A stretch of DNA of 64,000 nucleotides from Casuarina equisetifolia. Its lineage: Eukaryota; Streptophyta; Magnoliopsida; Fagales; Casuarinaceae. Of the stretch, positions 50,887 to 61,890 are shown in pieces; within the stretch, counting starts at the first letter, position 1; each line of letters begins with the position of its first letter. The translations under genes and the position numbers were made by a program. The stretch spans positions 19,949,931-20,013,930 of the forward strand of contig CM052357.1 of the NCBI GenBank assembly GCA_028551475.1, read 5' to 3'. Under the pieces are notes generated by a model. The model was given only the letters and a program-made list of their open reading frames with translations, ran no database searches and had not been told where the DNA came from.

Positions 50887-53002
50887 CTTAGGCTCTCTAG
50901 AAACCAACTGGACGCAGCACACGAAGGCACAAGCTCTCTGTGTAGTACCACATCCTACACCCACGACATTGCCTCCGTTGTATGAAACAAAGAATAAAGC
51001 TCCTACCTACTGCTACACTATTGGAGCTGTCAAAACTGCCTTCACGAAGTGCAAGCAAGCTGCTATTGATTTGGAGAACACCTCGTCTAAAAACCATGTT
51101 TCCACTGAAAGTCTACCCCCCACCCTGGAGCAAGTTACTGACTTTGGGGTTACGAACGTGAAGGAAGGAGAGAGAAGGAAGAAATTGAAAATGCACTCCG
51201 AACAAGCTAACTACACCTAACGTATGTCAAACTCCTGGAGTAAGCTTCCCGGAAAGCATAGGAAAGAAATAAGAGGTATTTTAGGGCCTATATAAAGGGC
51301 CTAACTTGTCCTAAGAAAGACAAGTCTTATGTATCTTTCTAGTTGTATCAAACAAATATCGTTAAATGTGCCATTGAACATGTAGTTTTGCCTCATAACT
51401 GTGTCCATTTTCTGTGTTTTTCTTCTTAAACTGTGAACCCCACAAGATCACCGACATGCCTCATTAGGAGCAACCTGGGACACTAAACCGTTTCCTGGGA
51501 ACCAACAGGACGCTTAAATCGACGAACACTTGAAGAGTACCAGTTGGCCTCTTTGGGAAGAAGTTGGGAAGAGGTTGCGCTGTCACTCACCACCATGTGC
51601 TAGCTGTCCCTCCTCTACGATCTCACAGCCCTATTCGCACGACCTCGCCGACGGCTCTCTTTAATGGTGATCCTTTTTGACCTTGAATGGAAGTAAAAGT
51701 CAAGATCATAGCTTTATAGTGACTTCGCATATTAGGGCTACTAATATTGACTTAATAGCCATCTTATAGTAGTGGTCTTGATTTAGAGCATTAAATGTGT
51801 GTGTGCGCACGCGGTGTGTGTTATTTTTAGATATATTATTTTTGGGTCTGATAGAAATAAGTTTATTTCATCATTTTTACGCTCCGATATATAAATTATT
51901 TTTAGATCTTAAAGTCACTCTTGATTTTCATCACGAAGCTGCAATGTGTTGGAGTAATTAGAAAGAAAGTATATTTCTTTTTGTCAGCTCAAATCAGCTA
52001 ACAAACTCACTTGTTACAAAAACTAAATAGGATGCGTTATTCCCCCTTTCCATTGTTCTTTTTTTCTTTTTCTTTTTTTTATCAATCCATCTTGGTCCTC
52101 TCCTTCTTTCCTCTCATGTGTCTAGGAAAAAAAAAGGACAAGTTGGCGTATACGAGGACAAGATAACAGAGCAGCTAGAAAGTTGCCGGAACTCAAAGCG
52201 AAACACGTATGTAGGGAAAATTTTGGTGTATATGAACAAAATAAAAGGCAAGAAGTTTGGATTGCTTTTATTTGGAATAATTTTGGCATTTTCCATTCAT
52301 GGTGAAAATGGCTACTGAAGTAATGTAGTGGTTCACAACAGTAGAAATAAACAAAAGGAAAATAAAATAAAAATAAATGTTGGGAAAAGTAGAAATGTTA
52401 TTACCATATTTCTTTGATTTTTTTTTAAACATGAGACCGCTAATTTTTTTTTTAAAGCTTGATATAGGTTTGTTACAATATATGATAAATAAAATTTAAT
52501 ATTTCAAAAAAAAATATTCTTGTGGCCCTTCACGCTTTCAAAGATCACCTACAGAACACGAAGAAAAAAGGCTTTAATCCACTTGAGTTTAGCAATCTTA
52601 TACTCAATTTCAATACTTGATAGTTCACTATTTGTGAAAACAATAAAAGATAAGATTGGAGCCAAGAAAGATAGAGAATCCATCATATATTAGTGCTAGC
52701 TAGACGAGTACATGACAGCCAAAGTATGTGACTTCAAGATTGCTAGTTTGAAGTACAGTGAAAGCATGAAAACTGATATTTTTTTAACCAGAAAAATATG
52801 CAAGATTTCATTAGTAGTAGTTAGGGATATAAATGTCCATTTTTTTTCAATTCCCATTTCCATTGTCTAGAAGAAAGTGATAAGAGAACTTTGAATTTCA
52901 CATCCTTATAATGAAATAGATGATTAGTAAGTGCCTAACTTAACAGTGAGCATGTAATGTTTGGAATCTCTTAATCCTAACACCCTAAGGGTACGTGAGT
53001 AA

Positions 53003-53038
<36 letters not shown>

Positions 53039-53760
53039 TAAATAGATGCCCTTGATATAGAAACTGAGTATGCCAATTGCATTGTCTAAAAGATGAGTTT
53101 TTCATCCCATAAATGTATTTGCTTCAATAAAATAGGAAATGATGATAGTTCAGTCTTGAAATTACCACGGAATGCTCATTTTTGGCATCCCTATTTGCAT
53201 CTATGCTGGATGTTTTTCTGCTCATTGGTGAAAATCTCACCTTTTCACTCTACTAGGAGTTTGAAATTATTAACGCTACAGATCAGGTTACCGACTCTAT
53301 GCTTTCAAGATAGGAGGTGGTTAAGCCTTGCTCATCTATTGCTAGAGAAATTTTTAGACACCTAAATCCTACGTACATGTAAAAAAGGACCTTTACCATG
53401 AAAACTGATGTTTATAGTTCTAAAATAACACACTTGCAAATTTGGATAAGGCTTGTTTATCATTGACAAGCAAACCGATATACAAAAAAGAGAAGATGAT
53501 CACTCAATGCAAGTATTACATACAAAATAAGAAACCTAACGGTTCTATACATATACAAGGAAAGAAGTTCCCCTTCTTAAATAATGCTCCGACCTTGGTC
53601 ATTAAAGCAACTACAACTTGATGCCTCTTGTCGTAACACTATTGATGATACAACAGTAATAATGACCCTATAGCCTTATCCGAAAGGAGCTGCACGTGCC
53701 TCAGAATACTTGAGGAGCTGAACCAAACCGTGAATCATGTAACTGTAGCAACAGAGCAAA
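50887..53760. other. Gene-poor stretch; no supported gene
   Basis: A short open frame at 50,969-51,220 (plus) has no recognisable motif. A TATA-like phrase (gcctatataaaggg) lies near 51,280. The phrases near 50,900 and 51,495 (aaccaac(t/a)ggacgc) are repeated once. The rest is AT-rich with several homopolymers. The segment near 53,440-53,480 faintly resembles the family C LTR (gcttgtttat...gacaagcaaa). Confidence 0.35.
53002..53040. repeat. (AAT)n microsatellite
   Basis: About twelve uninterrupted trinucleotide units. Confidence 0.95.
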
Positions 53761-54519
53761 GGATAAGGCCGTTATCTGCACATGGGAGAAGATGGCTATC
53801 GCACATCCGAACAATAATCTGGAATTGCTATTCTTTGAACTAATCTCAGATAAAGTCCACAAAGCGACTCATGGAATAGCTGGAGCAAGTAGGAACTTTC
53901 TTCATATGTGTCCAACTGCTGAAGGGTACTTTTATAGTTTATCCGACGTAAAGGAAGGTAAATATACGTTAGGGGCCTTGGATTTCACCAAATTTTGTGC
54001 TACTCATTTCATCCCTAGCCACCACTTTTACTGGAATTCACCATGTCAGCCTGTCCACCCTGACGTTCTGCACGTCAACTAACTTAGTGGAAGCCATGTC
54101 ATCATCCTTACCAACTCCTGCCCGACCTCCAGACCAATGGATAAGAAAATTCCTCCGTGATCAGCTTGTCCCTTTGTTGATATTTGTTACATATAAGCTT
54201 TATTTAAATATCATCACTTACTTAAACTTTCATAAACCTGTTACAGGCTCTTTTGAACTCCTGACGAACTGCTATACCTGCAGCTAAGGACCTAGCAGCG
54301 AATTCTATATTGTGGTTGACTTTGATATTATTTATTATATGTGCCTTCACTATTTTGTTAGCACATTTTACTTAAAAGTCGGCACTTATTTGGCCCCATA
54401 AGTCCAAGCCTGTTACGAACCATGACACAATCCGGGAAATTTGAGTAAAAGAAATTCCCTTAACAAAGTTTAAGATTTTCCTTTCTCTTTTTTCCTCTTT
54501 TGTTGTTTGTTGTTGTTGT

Positions 54520-54550
<31 letters not shown>

Positions 54551-55731
54551 GGGGGGGGGGGCGCTTGTTGAGGAGAGAACAGTAATCTACGTGGAGGGCG
54601 AAGCTCGATGGGAAGAAACGGAGGGTTTTCACCTTGATGGAATATTTGATGCCGAGAAGCACGGCTTCCATGAGCGATATGGCTCGGGCATTATATTAGA
54701 TTGTAAGATAAGACTTGAGAAGGAAATCCAGGCGCATCTGATCTGCCACGGCAGAAGATGTTTAAGTTGAGATGGCCCAGCGAGGAAACCCAGATCCTTC
54801 CTTAGTAGACGTTGGGAAAGGATAAGCATGCTGCACCACCCAAAGTGATATTGGTTTTTAACTTGGCCCATGCTATGGGGAATCAGATTTCTGTTTTGCC
54901 TTCTGGTTGATGGGCCTCATCATTTGCGTTATCTTATTAAGTCATTTGGATCAACAAGTGGTTTGAGTTCCATATGAAACTTTAACTTTAAGCAAGAAAT
55001 TTTTCTTTTTCTCCGCTTATTTCTTTTCCTTTCAATGCTTTGCTTACGGCAAGATTTCTCATCTAAAAAGAAAACTAATACGAACAATAATAGTGCAAAA
55101 TTAAGATCTTGAACGGATTCAAATTTTCAATCAATGACAGATGTTGGCCTATATCAGAGTATCTATGTCTTACAGAAAATGGGTAGTCTGCTTTCTAAAT
55201 AGAAATCACCAAATTCTTTTTCCTTTTTTCTTCCAAATTAATTTGCAGATCAGACCAAATCTCATAGACTACGCTAGTTTATTTTTGCATGAAATTGAGA
55301 CAACTATTATGTCCAAGAGACAACGGGTCAAAACACTTTAAAATAAACCACTCTTTGGACTTTTACTACAGAGTACCGTGTGTTCGCTGCTTCAAGCGGG
55401 GCATACACCAATTTTTGAAGGGGTTGAGCTCTACAGAGTTCTGCCCCTAAGAAAGAAAAAGAAAATACAAAATAAGCTACAGAACAAACCATGCATATGC
55501 ATGTCTGCCACTGGTTTGACTGGTTCGACATTTCAGACGTGGTTATTTGATTGCTTTAGGCTCCTGATATATTCAAGTAGATTGGGTAGATAGCTTTAGA
55601 TTCTTGGTAAAAGGCAAAGCCTTAGATGTTATTGTATAATAAAGCATCCCACTAAGCCTTATAGCATCACTAAAAAGAAAAGGAAACAGAAGCATTAGTA
55701 CGCCCTTAAGTAGGAAGGAAAAGCCGTAGGC
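53761..55731. other. Downstream of ANR; no supported gene
   Basis: Two overlapping plus-strand open frames near 53,792-54,287 have no recognisable domain and I do not call them. The segment contains a compound microsatellite near 54,500-54,561. The region 55,600-55,731 is presumably the ANR 3' untranslated region. Confidence 0.35.
54500..54561. repeat. Compound microsatellite (TTG)n-(TG)n-G28
   Basis: A TTG-rich run passes into about eight TG units and then 28 consecutive Gs at 54,534-54,561. The exact G count may be unreliable because such runs are hard to sequence. Confidence 0.9.
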
Positions 55732-58494
55732 TTAATTCTGCAGCAGGCCCTTAGCTTTGAGGTACTCCACGGTTTGATCATAAATATCTTCAACAGTATA
55801 CTTAAAGCTGAACCCTTCTTTGATAAGCTTCTCTGAAGATAAGGCCAACTTGGACTTGGAGGGAAAATCTCCGAAACTGTAATTTCCAGATCACATAAGA
55901 GTCAGTAGAACAATACTTCACCACTAGAGAGAGGCATATGAAACCATATTTTGAGCACAGAAGTGAATAGTGCGTGCAGCGTAATTCTTCAACAAGCTAA
56001 TCATTTGGTTAGAGCACATTCCTACAAGAATATACTTCGAAATTACTCTATAAAGACTCATCTCAAAATTTTAAAGTATTATATAAAAAAAATCTCATCA
56101 CTTATAAGTTCAAGATTTGTCCTCTCACTTTCAATGTTAGAACAACACTTATCTTCAATATTTTCTCTCACGTACATGCTAACATAACCATTACACACAG
56201 AAGAACACTCAAATTCAAGACATGGGGGATTATAAAGCAAAGACTCATCTATTGCTTTGATATCATATTAGAATATAAGAGTCATTTCAAAACTTTAAGA
56301 TAGTAGATCAAAAAATTTCATCACTTATAAGCTTAAAAGTTTATCGTCTCACTTTCAATATAAGACCAACAGTCTCCTTTAACAACTGCCTAAAGAATGC
56401 TTCCCCTGTTCTTCCCCCTGCTCATGTTAAGGACAATTTGATTAAAGTACTCGAGATTTCCATTACAGGAGATTCTCTTGATAGGCATTATCACGTGGAA
56501 GCCCATTTTGATGTCCTTTTTAGATTACCCAATCTCGTTGGGACAATTTGTGTTTTTCATCAAGGGGATTAGAAGCTTACTCAGTTGGGACTTTGTACTG
56601 AGGATATCTTTTGTCAAGGAACTTTGCAAGCTCAGGAAGACTGGTATTCACAGCACAGCATATATATCGACCCGAAGCAGATTCTTTCTCAGCCAAAAAT
56701 ATCTGGGCCCGGCAAACATCCTCCACATGGGTAATAGATATGGAGCCTGACAGGATTTGCATTCCTTTCATTCCATTTATAAGGAATTCATTGCCTGAAA
56801 CATGTTAAAATGCCTCTGTTACAACAATCTGCTAATTGAGGTATGGTGAAAGCAGTTTCACATCGTAGCTGCACGATCTAAAGGCAACCAGTTCTCAAGC
56901 TTCTTTTTCGTACCTGTAAGCAAACACGTAGCTAGACCAACACTGCTGGGGACGTCCGGAGTCAGAGAAGGGCCGGCCATAAGAGTAGGAATCACTGTGA
57001 TGAGATCAATTTTATGTTCTTCAGCGAATTTCCAAGCTTCTTTCTCGGCCAGTGTCTTAGAAGCAGGATAACCCTGAAATTCAAAAGTACTCATCTTAAG
57101 TATTTTGATAAAGAATTCTTGCTAAAGCTGAGGAGAAATATAATTTGGTGGTTACCCAGGTAGGAGGCTTTTCAGTACTTAGAAACTCAACGTCCGTCCA
57201 GTTGCTTTCGTCCATGACTAAACCTGTCCCATTGAGCTTGTTGATCGACACAGCAGCTGCAGAGGATGTCAAAATGACACGTTTAACAGTTTTTGTTCTC
57301 ACGCATGCTTTCAAAACATTATGTACCCCTGTAATTGCTGGCTTGATCATGTCATTCTGTACTTCAGAAAAAAGAAAGCCACTTGGTTGTCAAAAGTTCA
57401 AAAGCGGTCACATGATCAAACCAAGGAACCGGCTTTTGCAATTTTTACCTCTGGATCTTGCGAAGCAAAATGAACAGGTGTAGCAAGATGGAATACAAGT
57501 TCACAACCAGCTAAAGGAGCGTCAAAACATCCTTCATTAGTTAGATCAGCTTTGAAAATTTTCAGGTCTCCCAGACCTCGTAGCGCTATGAGGTGAGAGA
57601 TCTTCTTCTCATTGTCTGCATATCAGAACACTTCATTCAGAAAGCTGATGTTTTCTGTGTTCTATTATTTGCTTCGATCAGTTTACGTTCCCAGACTTTA
57701 GAACATAGTGAATATAATTAGTAGTTAGTAACTAGACTATCGTTTTGGTTGAATATCTACCAACAATAAAAACTAAAATTGATCTGACAAGAGTGTTCTA
57801 AACTTTCACATCGCTTACCTACATTTTCCTTCCATTTATTCGTGCATTCAATGGGGATATGCCATTATATCTAAAGATCATAAGAAATGAAGTTTGTAAA
57901 ACATGCTCATAGCATTATTCCTAGTTTGTTGTGTTTCAAAGATATGTTAGGCAGGATGCCCTCATTTCAACAAGGATAGTCATGCAACTTCACTGTCATT
58001 CACTCGTTATGAGTAAAGCAATAAATAAGAACAGTAACAGCTTTTGATTCTGCTAGGGTGATTTTAGGAAGTCAAATTATTTGGGAAAAACAATGAACAG
58101 CTGAGGAACAAGAAAAAGTACTCAGCTAGCAGGTCAACAATAGTATAGGCATAATAAAACAAAGCACAAGTGGGAATGGCAAAGTAGGTAGCAGTTTGGT
58201 GGAAGACGAAGAATCCAGAACAAAAAATAGAAAAATGGTACTTTTGATCCTCGGAGTTGGATTCAGGTTATAAACAGTACGAGAAAAATCCAGAACCAGA
58301 CCAGCAGATCAGAAAAATCCCAATTTTAAAATAGAGGACAAAGAGGAAAGAGAAATGAAAGACTAGCCTGGGTCCCTAACAGTTGTGTTGACGGAATAGC
58401 CCTTCTCCAGCAAGAGCTTGACCAGCAAAGATGCGACGAAGCCGGAGCCGCCGATCACGCACGCAGTCTTCTTTCCGATGTGTTGGGTGGCCAT
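55732..58494 (-). CDS. ANR: Anthocyanidin reductase (BANYULS-type), six exons, 337 aa
   Basis: ANR reduces anthocyanidins with NADPH to 2,3-cis-flavan-3-ols such as epicatechin, the starter and extension precursors of condensed tannins, in the cytosol. Exons: 58,368-58,494; 57,449-57,615; 57,156-57,356; 56,914-57,073; 56,581-56,794; 55,732-55,876, totalling 1,014 nt with phases that agree at every junction. The product starts [16 protein letters not shown] and ends KAKGLLQN, very like grape ANR (338 aa). The Rossmann NADP site GGSGFVAS lies near residues 15-22, TSSAAAV at 128-134, and the catalytic YPASK at 167-171. All introns are GT-AG except intron 1, which uses a GC donor (CCAG|GCTAGT). 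No stop or frameshift is seen, so the gene looks functional. The family belongs to the extended short-chain dehydrogenases with DFR; identity as ANR rather than DFR or LAR is firm from near-identity along its length. Confidence 0.97.
56055..56375. repeat. Two diverged direct repeats in ANR intron 5
   Basis: The phrases around 56,095-56,150 (ctcatcacttataagttcaa ... ctctcactttcaatgtt) recur around 56,315-56,365 (ttcatcacttataagcttaa ... ctcactttcaatataag). Both resemble a short non-coding repeat common in plant introns and flanks. No terminal structure was resolved. Confidence 0.65.
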
Positions 58495-58558
58495 GGACTT
58501 CGACTGTTATGCTACAAAGGAAGTGTACTGATGGTCGCAAGCGATTATATGATAGTCA

Positions 58559-58577
58559 CAACACACACACACACACA
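58559..58577. repeat. (CA)n microsatellite in the ANR 5' leader
   Basis: About eight CA units (GT on the coding strand) lie between the putative TATA box and the start codon. Confidence 0.9.
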
Positions 58578-58616
58578 GAGGAATATAGACTTAGTCCTCG
58601 GCATGGAGAGTTGGTT

Positions 58617-58627
58617 CTTATAAAGTC
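58617..58627 (-). promoter_or_regulatory. Putative TATA box of ANR
   Basis: The minus strand reads CTTTATAAGAACC about 125 bases upstream of the ATG, a plausible core promoter distance. It is the best TATA match in the 5' flank. Confidence 0.55.
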
Positions 58628-58674
58628 CTCAGTCACTGTGTCCATCTACCTGAACACAGGCCGAAGCAGGTTAG

Positions 58675-58680
58675 CACGTG
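58675..58680. promoter_or_regulatory. G-box (CACGTG) upstream of ANR
   Basis: A perfect CACGTG lies about 50 bases upstream of the putative TATA box. ANR genes are known to be controlled by MYB-bHLH-WD40 complexes, and bHLH proteins bind G-box-type sites. Binding here is inference. Confidence 0.45.
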
Positions 58681-58850
58681 AAATTGGGCATCACCAACAA
58701 CTCAACCACGAGGGCTTTCATCCTCTCAGTTAGATATTCTGAACGGCACACAACACGCCACTGGCTGTGAAATATAAAAGGGAAAAAGGGAAAAAGGGAG
58801 AGAAAACGGGGAAGACCCGGAGTGTGGAGGTCTCTCTGACTTCTTTTTCT

Positions 58851-59185
58851 CTTTAAAATTATGGCATTAGTCACCCATGTTTGCCTCAAGTTTTAATGGC
58901 TTCACCAACCTACTTCGCTCAGATAAACATGGGAATTAGCCGTGTACCTTCCAGTTTTATATTGCTGACCAGTTCTTGGAGCTTTCTAATCTAGTTGAGG
59001 AGAAGATCTTATAGATCTGAAATCTTTAAAATTATGGCGTTTCACACCAATAGAGAACCCAACAGGTATTTTTGATGGCTTCACCAAACCACTTGGAAAT
59101 TAGTCATCCACCTCCCGGTTTTGTTCGACTGACCAGTTCTTGGAGCTTTCTGATCTAGTTGATGGCTTTAGTCACCCCTGTTCCT
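58851..59185. repeat. Tandem duplication of about 173 bp upstream of ANR
   Basis: Units begin 'ctttaaaattatggc' at 58,851 and 59,024. Both end with a phrase like 'gaccagttcttggagctttc'. A third partial start (gatggctttagtcacccctg) follows at about 59,161. The repeat lies 360-690 bases upstream of the ANR start codon. Confidence 0.85.
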
Positions 59186-60211
59186 ATAACTATTATTTTT
59201 AAAGCTTTTGAACATACAGAAAACATAAATTTTCCAATGAAAACCTATTGAACATGAAACCCAAAACTGCGAAAATAATTGACCTAACAGAACAACGTTT
59301 GAATTTCGGTGCAACTAAATAGAATAATGGATTATCTTTGGTAGACAGCCTTGGCACAGAACAAAAGGGTATTGTTTCTGTCGCCAGGAGTTAGTTGGCG
59401 TCCTAAGACGGTGTAAATCACGTGTAAGAATTGTTAGGTTGGCAGAACTGAGGCGTCAATGCATGCCAGGACCTTGCCTTACTCTTATCCGTTCAACTCT
59501 AAGCATTATGAGTAGGACTAGTGTTGTGCTTTTGAACTTCCTTTGTGGATTTTAATTATTGTGGATAATTTTTAGTTACTCTTTTTAGTCTTATCGTTTA
59601 AGAACAAAATTCTTCTTAATTATTTTTAAAAATAATCCAAAGAAATTAATCAAAGTTTATATGACTTTCTTTAAAAGCAATTTTACGTTTGAGAATGATA
59701 AGAAAAGTTGTTTCTTTTTGCTGTTACTTAGGAAACAAATTAGTGATGTTAAATATGTCATAATTATGCTTTCCAACCTGATGGTTGATGGTCCCAAACA
59801 TGCATCTATGTTAAACTTCTCACCTAATGGTTGATGGTCCCTGCGAGCTTATCGCTAAGCCAACGAACCTTAGAAAGTATTAAAATATGGAAGCTAGATA
59901 ATTTTTACAAAATTATCGTCACTAAAATCAGAAAAGAAAAATTGACAATATAAAATCGTCTTCTAGTGATGATAATTTTAATGATTATATCAATTTTTGG
60001 AAACAGACTGTTTCTATTTATACACATGAAAAGACAAATCATTGTACAGCTAATTTGTCTGTATGTCAAAAAACAAAAAAATAAAGAACAAGTTAAAGAA
60101 CAAGTGATGGTTGTGTATACTAGACGTGCCAAAACCACACAAACCTAATCTGTTAAATTTACGTTGTGTATAGGAAAATTTTTGCATCATTGAGTTGCAG
60201 GGTAATTCCCT
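59186..60211. other. Intergenic between ANR and the zinc-finger gene
   Basis: No gene is recognised. The phrase 'atggttgatggtccc' is repeated at about 59,781 and 59,826. Confidence 0.4.
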
Positions 60212-61657
60212 TCACTGAGGTTCGTAAATTGCAACAAAGCAAGGAAGGACAGCTCTGGGATTTAGTACATAGAGTTCCTCAAAGTTCGAATGAGAATCCA
60301 TTTTCCTACCCAAGGAATCGAACCCTGGGGATGGCATTTCTTGGCTTCTGTCCTGAGGTACATGAATCCTTCCGGCTACGACTCTGCATACTATTAATGC
60401 CTTTCTCAGAGACTGATCTTCTTCAGATAATTCAACACATTCGAGTGCTCTTCCACCGGTGGAAGCGGTGAAAATGTATTCCTTGAGGTTGATGAATCCG
60501 TGTCTTAAAACTTGACATACACCACAGTTCTCGAAACTGCAAGGGCTAGCAGAGCCATCCAAGCCAAGAGAGCACACAAGAGTTGTGCCATAGAACCTCA
60601 AAAGCTCATTCCCATCAACCACGCAGCGTGGTTGCTTTTGGAGGAGTTTGCTAGCTTTAATCTTCACCGTTTCTCTGTACTCTTCAAACCCGGCAACGCT
60701 CTCTTGCATGTTGTGGACCTTCAGGACCCTCTCTACCCTTCTGCTGTTGTTGTTCTCAGACTTCAACCAGCCTTTTTGGCAAATTATTTCTACAATCTTT
60801 CTTGTTGGGTCTCTTTCTCCGAGTTCTATCACTGCACAGAAAGAGACAAGAGGCAAACACTTATCTACAATTTTATCCTTAAATGCGTGGAGTTAAAAGA
60901 AGGTTTGACTGCATAAAGACCTTCAGGTAAGGCTGAGAATGATAAGAAATTACTATAAGAAGAAGGAATTTTGTAAAAACTGGTCCCCTGTTTGGAGTTT
61001 TGGACCACAAGTGAAGAGAATAGGACCTCAGAAAATGACACAGGAACAAACAGAACATGAATATCAGCTGGAATTTCGAATTATTGGTGGGTCACCTGCA
61101 TGCTTCGATAATCTATGTTCTTCAACAGCATCCAATTTCCTAAACTGTGCACTACATATCTTGCAAATAAGACTTGGGCCACCACTGTAATCTGGCTCAT
61201 CAGATATCTTACTCTTTGAAGAAATATCATAGCTAACACCATCATCAAAGACATGCGAACCACAATGGCTTTTTCTGGGAGTAGAGCTCCTGGGAGTGTC
61301 ATGAGGCCCCGTACGGTCTCTATTGTCTGTGTTCCCTTTCCTTAGCTTACTCACAAAATTTGCTGCAAGCCTACGTCGTTTCTCGTTGGCCTTGCAGGAA
61401 GCACAATACCGACGAACTTCAATTTCCCAGGTCGCATCAAGGACTACCTCGTGGATTCCAGGATAGAGGAATTCAATGCTCCCTGAGGAGCTTGTACTGC
61501 AACCTAGAGGTTTTGTGGCCTCTCCAAGATCAGAAAAGCACCCCGGACAAGAATCCTTGCCAGGCTTTCTTGTCGAAGTAGACGGACCATGCACATCCGA
61601 TGCCGGTTCTAGTTTCTTGCAGTCGAATGATCTTTTCAGGGAACTCCACACGTGCAT
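60212..61657 (-). CDS. C2H2-like zinc-finger protein (At5g54630/At4g27240-like), two exons, 393 aa
   Basis: Function is not established. Exon 1 is 61,096-61,657 and exon 2 is 60,212-60,831, joined by a 264-bp GT-AG intron with matching phase. The N-terminal half is basic and Ser/Thr-rich with several Cys pairs (for example RRYCASCKANEKRRRLA). A single C2H2 finger lies at residues 165-187 (CKICSAQFRKLDAVEEHRLSKH: C165, C168, H181, H186). The C-terminal half (about 195-393) holds the conserved block of this plant family, with DGNELLRFYGTT near 260-271, CSLGLDGS, CGVCQVLRHGF, ASTGGRA, and the terminal ELYVLNPRAVLPCFVAIYE. I recall this half being placed in the ADP-ribosylation (PARP catalytic) fold, but cannot verify it. 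The start is the first Met of the open exon. No defect is visible. It may act in the nucleus, by inference from the finger and basic region. Confidence 0.92.
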
Positions 61658-61882
61658 CCTTTGTCTTATTTCTTTTGTATTACACGGTTCAACTCTTTAA
61701 ATTGGTTTAAGCTTTTATGGTCAGATTCTCCTACGAGAACGGAATTCAGAGACAAGCGAACAATCAAGGAAAGCCAGCACTGGGCCATGATATCTTTCCT
61801 CCTTTGGTGAACTATTTGGAGAATCTGAAAACTCTTTTCCCTTCTTCCTCCCGACGGTTTCTATCATAACTTTCAAACAACC

Positions 61883-61890
61883 TATATATA
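61883..61890 (-). promoter_or_regulatory. Putative TATA box of the C2H2 gene
   Basis: TATATATA lies about 225 bases upstream of the chosen ATG on the coding (minus) strand, consistent with a moderate 5' leader. Confidence 0.4.

Noticed and set aside
50969-51220. 83-codon open frame next to the Tnt1-like element
   Set aside because: No domain recognised; it may be part of an unidentified repeat, and there is no sign of splice sites or a promoter in the right place.
53440-53700. LTR related to copia family C
   Set aside because: Only a short phrase (gcttgtttat...gacaagcaaa) is similar; no ends, primer site or target duplication could be found.
53792-54287. Two overlapping plus-strand open frames downstream of ANR
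   Set aside because: They overlap in different frames and match no family I know; coding status cannot be supported.
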